Below the pieces are notes generated by a model. It did no database searches and was not told where the DNA came from. It worked only from the letters and a program-made list of their open reading frames with translations. Below, one piece after another: positions 4,310 through 5,711 of a stretch of 5,711 nt of DNA; the stretch's first letter is position 1, and every line of letters starts with the position of its first letter. The DNA is from DASSFZ01 sp036514635. GTDB taxonomy: Bacteria > Chloroflexota > Anaerolineae > Fen-1058. Made by a program: the position numbers and the translations under genes. The stretch lies in the NCBI GenBank assembly GCA_036514635.1, contig DATBWU010000216.1, positions 1 through 5,711 on the forward strand, given 5' to 3'.

Positions 4310-5711
4310 ATGGCCCGTAAAGACAAGGCGCGCGATCAAGCCAGGCCGAAGAAGACTGCTCGGCGCTCGCCCGAACCGCGCCGCCGACAACTCCGATTTG
4401 CGTTTGGCGCACGCCGGCAGGAGTTTGCCGGCGTGCTGCTCGTGATGCTGGCGGCGATGTCGCTGCTGGCGCTGCTGGGCATCACCACCGGTGTAGGGAT
4501 CGATTGGTGGAGCACGTTGCTCAAACGCATCTTCGGACTGGGCGCGTACATCGCCGCCGCCGGCCTGGGCGCTGCCGGTTACGCGATCTTCCAGCGCGCG
4601 CGAGGAATGCAGCTGCCGATCAAGCGTATCCGGCTCGCCGGAGCCGAGATCGCCTATTTTGCGGCATTGGGCGCCTGGCACGCGGCGGCGGCCTGGGCCG
4701 AACCGTGGGCCTTGATCGATCAGGGAACCGGCGGCGGTGTGATCGGCTGGGGACTGTCAATTGCCTTGATCGAAACGATTGGCCGTGCGGCGACGACGCT
4801 GGTCTTCGCGGCGATCATGGTCATCGGCCTGACGATGGCGTTGCACATCGATTGGCCGGCGATCTTCGCCCGGCTGCGCGGCATGATTCCCGCGCGTCCC
4901 CCGGTTGCCGAGATGCCTGCACCAGACACACGTATGACCGGCGGCTCACGCGCGCCGGACCGAAGCAAAATGGAGGAGCGACGACCGTCTCCGCCCGCCG
5001 CGCCCTCAACGTCAACCCCTGATCGCTCGATCCCGATCGTCACGGCCAAGCCGCGACTCATCACGACCACACCGGCTGCCCATGGCGGCGGGGCGCGTGC
5101 GGCAGGGACACCGACCTCGTCGAAGCCCGAACAGATGGCGTTGCCTCTGGCGAACAAGAAGATGTCCGACGTTCGCCCGGCGCTGCCGCCGTTGGATCTA
5201 CTGATGGAGCGCACGGTCGAAGGCATCGCCGAAGAGACGGCGGCCAAGCAGGCGCGCGTCATCGAAGAGACGCTGCGGCACTTCGGCCTGGAAGGGCGCA
5301 TCGTCGAAATCAATCAAGGCCCGGCGGTGACGCAGTTTGGCGTGGAGCCGGGTTACATCGATCGGCCCGGTCTCGACGGCGAGCCGCGCCGGCACAAAGT
5401 GCGCGTCGGCCAGATTTCCTCGCTGGCGAACGATCTGGCGCTGGCGCTGGCTGCGCCGTCGCTGCGCGTCGAAGCACCGGTGCCGGGCAAAGCCTACGTC
5501 GGCATCGAAGTGCCCAACGAGAAGATCGCGCTGGTGTCGCTGCGCGGCGTGATGGCGAGCGATGCCTTCGCGCACCAGAAGCCGCCGCTGCGGATCGCGC
5601 TGGGTCGCAACGTGTCCGGCGAGCCGATCGTGACCGATCTGACGGTGATGCCGCATCTGCTCATCGCGGGCACGACCGGATCGGGCAAGAGCGTATTGAT
5701 CAGATGCGGCA
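4310..5711 (+). CDS. ftsK: DNA translocase FtsK/SpoIIIE family, 5' part, cut by the window end
   Basis: FtsK is a division-septum-anchored ATP-driven pump that moves chromosome DNA during segregation. The visible 467 residues start with a basic cytoplasmic tail (1-37), then about four membrane helices near 38-58, 73-95, 109-130 and 158-178. The motif GGGVIG (141-146) matches the conserved stretch before the last helix of the FtsK 4TM region. A Pro/Ser/Thr/Arg-rich linker spans about 190-290 and is short compared with enterobacterial FtsK. The motor alpha part follows: GPAVTQFGVEPG (337-348) and VEAPVPGKAYVGIEVPNEKI (387-406) are family hallmarks. The Walker A motif GTTGSGKS is at 454-461. The Walker B motif, the rest of the motor and the DNA-reading gamma domain lie beyond the window. 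After Walker A the reading VLIRCG departs from the family pattern. Removing one base near 5703 gives VLINAA, which fits, so a sequence error at the contig end is likely. The start is supported by GAGGAG nine bases upstream. Confidence 0.95.
   Translation, partial: MARKDKARDQARPKKTARRSPEPRRRQLRFAFGARRQEFAGVLLVMLAAMSLLALLGITTGVGIDWWSTLLKRIFGLGAYIAAAGLGAAGYAIFQRARGMQLPIKRIRLAGAEIAYFAALGAWHAAAAWAEPWALIDQGTGGGVIGWGLSIALIETIGRAATTLVFAAIMVIGLTMALHIDWPAIFARLRGMIPARPPVAEMPAPDTRMTGGSRAPDRSKMEERRPSPPAAPSTSTPDRSIPIVTAKPRLITTTPAAHGGGARAAGTPTSSKPEQMALPLANKKMSDVRPALPPLDLLMERTVEGIAEETAAKQARVIEETLRHFGLEGRIVEINQGPAVTQFGVEPGYIDRPGLDGEPRRHKVRVGQISSLANDLALALAAPSLRVEAPVPGKAYVGIEVPNEKIALVSLRGVMASDAFAHQKPPLRIALGRNVSGEPIVTDLTVMPHLLIAGTTGSGKSVLIRCG

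Noticed and set aside
4504..5022. 172-codon frame within the ftsK region
   Set aside because: It overlaps ftsK in another frame. The ftsK frame has membrane helices, the GPAVTQF and VPGKAYVGIEVPN motifs and Walker A, whereas this one has none.

Overview
The window is GC-rich bacterial DNA with one strand of genes, all rightward: a GNAT acetyltransferase, a large membrane regulator, a three-domain S1-type RNA-binding protein, and the 5' part of ftsK. The organism is probably a Chloroflexota (Anaerolineae-like) bacterium. That rests on the 7TM-GAF-HTH protein architecture, the high GC and the short-repeat-rich intergenic DNA, so it is an inference with moderate confidence. The sequence starts inside a poly-C hairpin repeat and stops just after the FtsK Walker A motif, with a likely one-base error 9 bases from the end. 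It therefore looks like a short metagenomic contig bounded by assembly breaks.

Layout. Positions 1-491 hold no convincing gene. They carry several inverted repeats: a 19-bp poly-C/G hairpin at 4-48, a 12-bp inverted repeat at 90-130, and a GAA-loop hairpin at 323-343. A promoter-like pair sits directly before the first gene and would give a leaderless or nearly leaderless message. The GNAT gene (492-1034) and the membrane regulator (1054-2976) are 19 bases apart and probably co-transcribed. The 330-base gap 2977-3306 holds two identical 27-base direct repeats flanking a pair of related overlapping hairpins, then a near-consensus sigma-70-type promoter, then a leader of about 120 nt. The S1-like gene (3307-4296) ends inside a palindromic repeat. 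Its stop codon overlaps the ribosome binding site of ftsK (from 4310), so these two form an operon.

Function. The first pair suggests a sensory or regulatory unit: a membrane-embedded protein with a cytoplasmic GAF domain and a C-terminal helix-turn-helix but no kinase domain, preceded by a small acetyltransferase of unknown substrate. The second pair combines translation or RNA binding (S1-like) with chromosome segregation at division (FtsK). No RNA genes, CRISPR arrays, transposase genes or phage genes were seen. The most notable items are the kinase-less membrane regulator, the repeat-hairpin-repeat cassette abutting the promoter, the palindrome that writes the C-terminus of the S1-like protein, and the apparent frameshift at the contig end.
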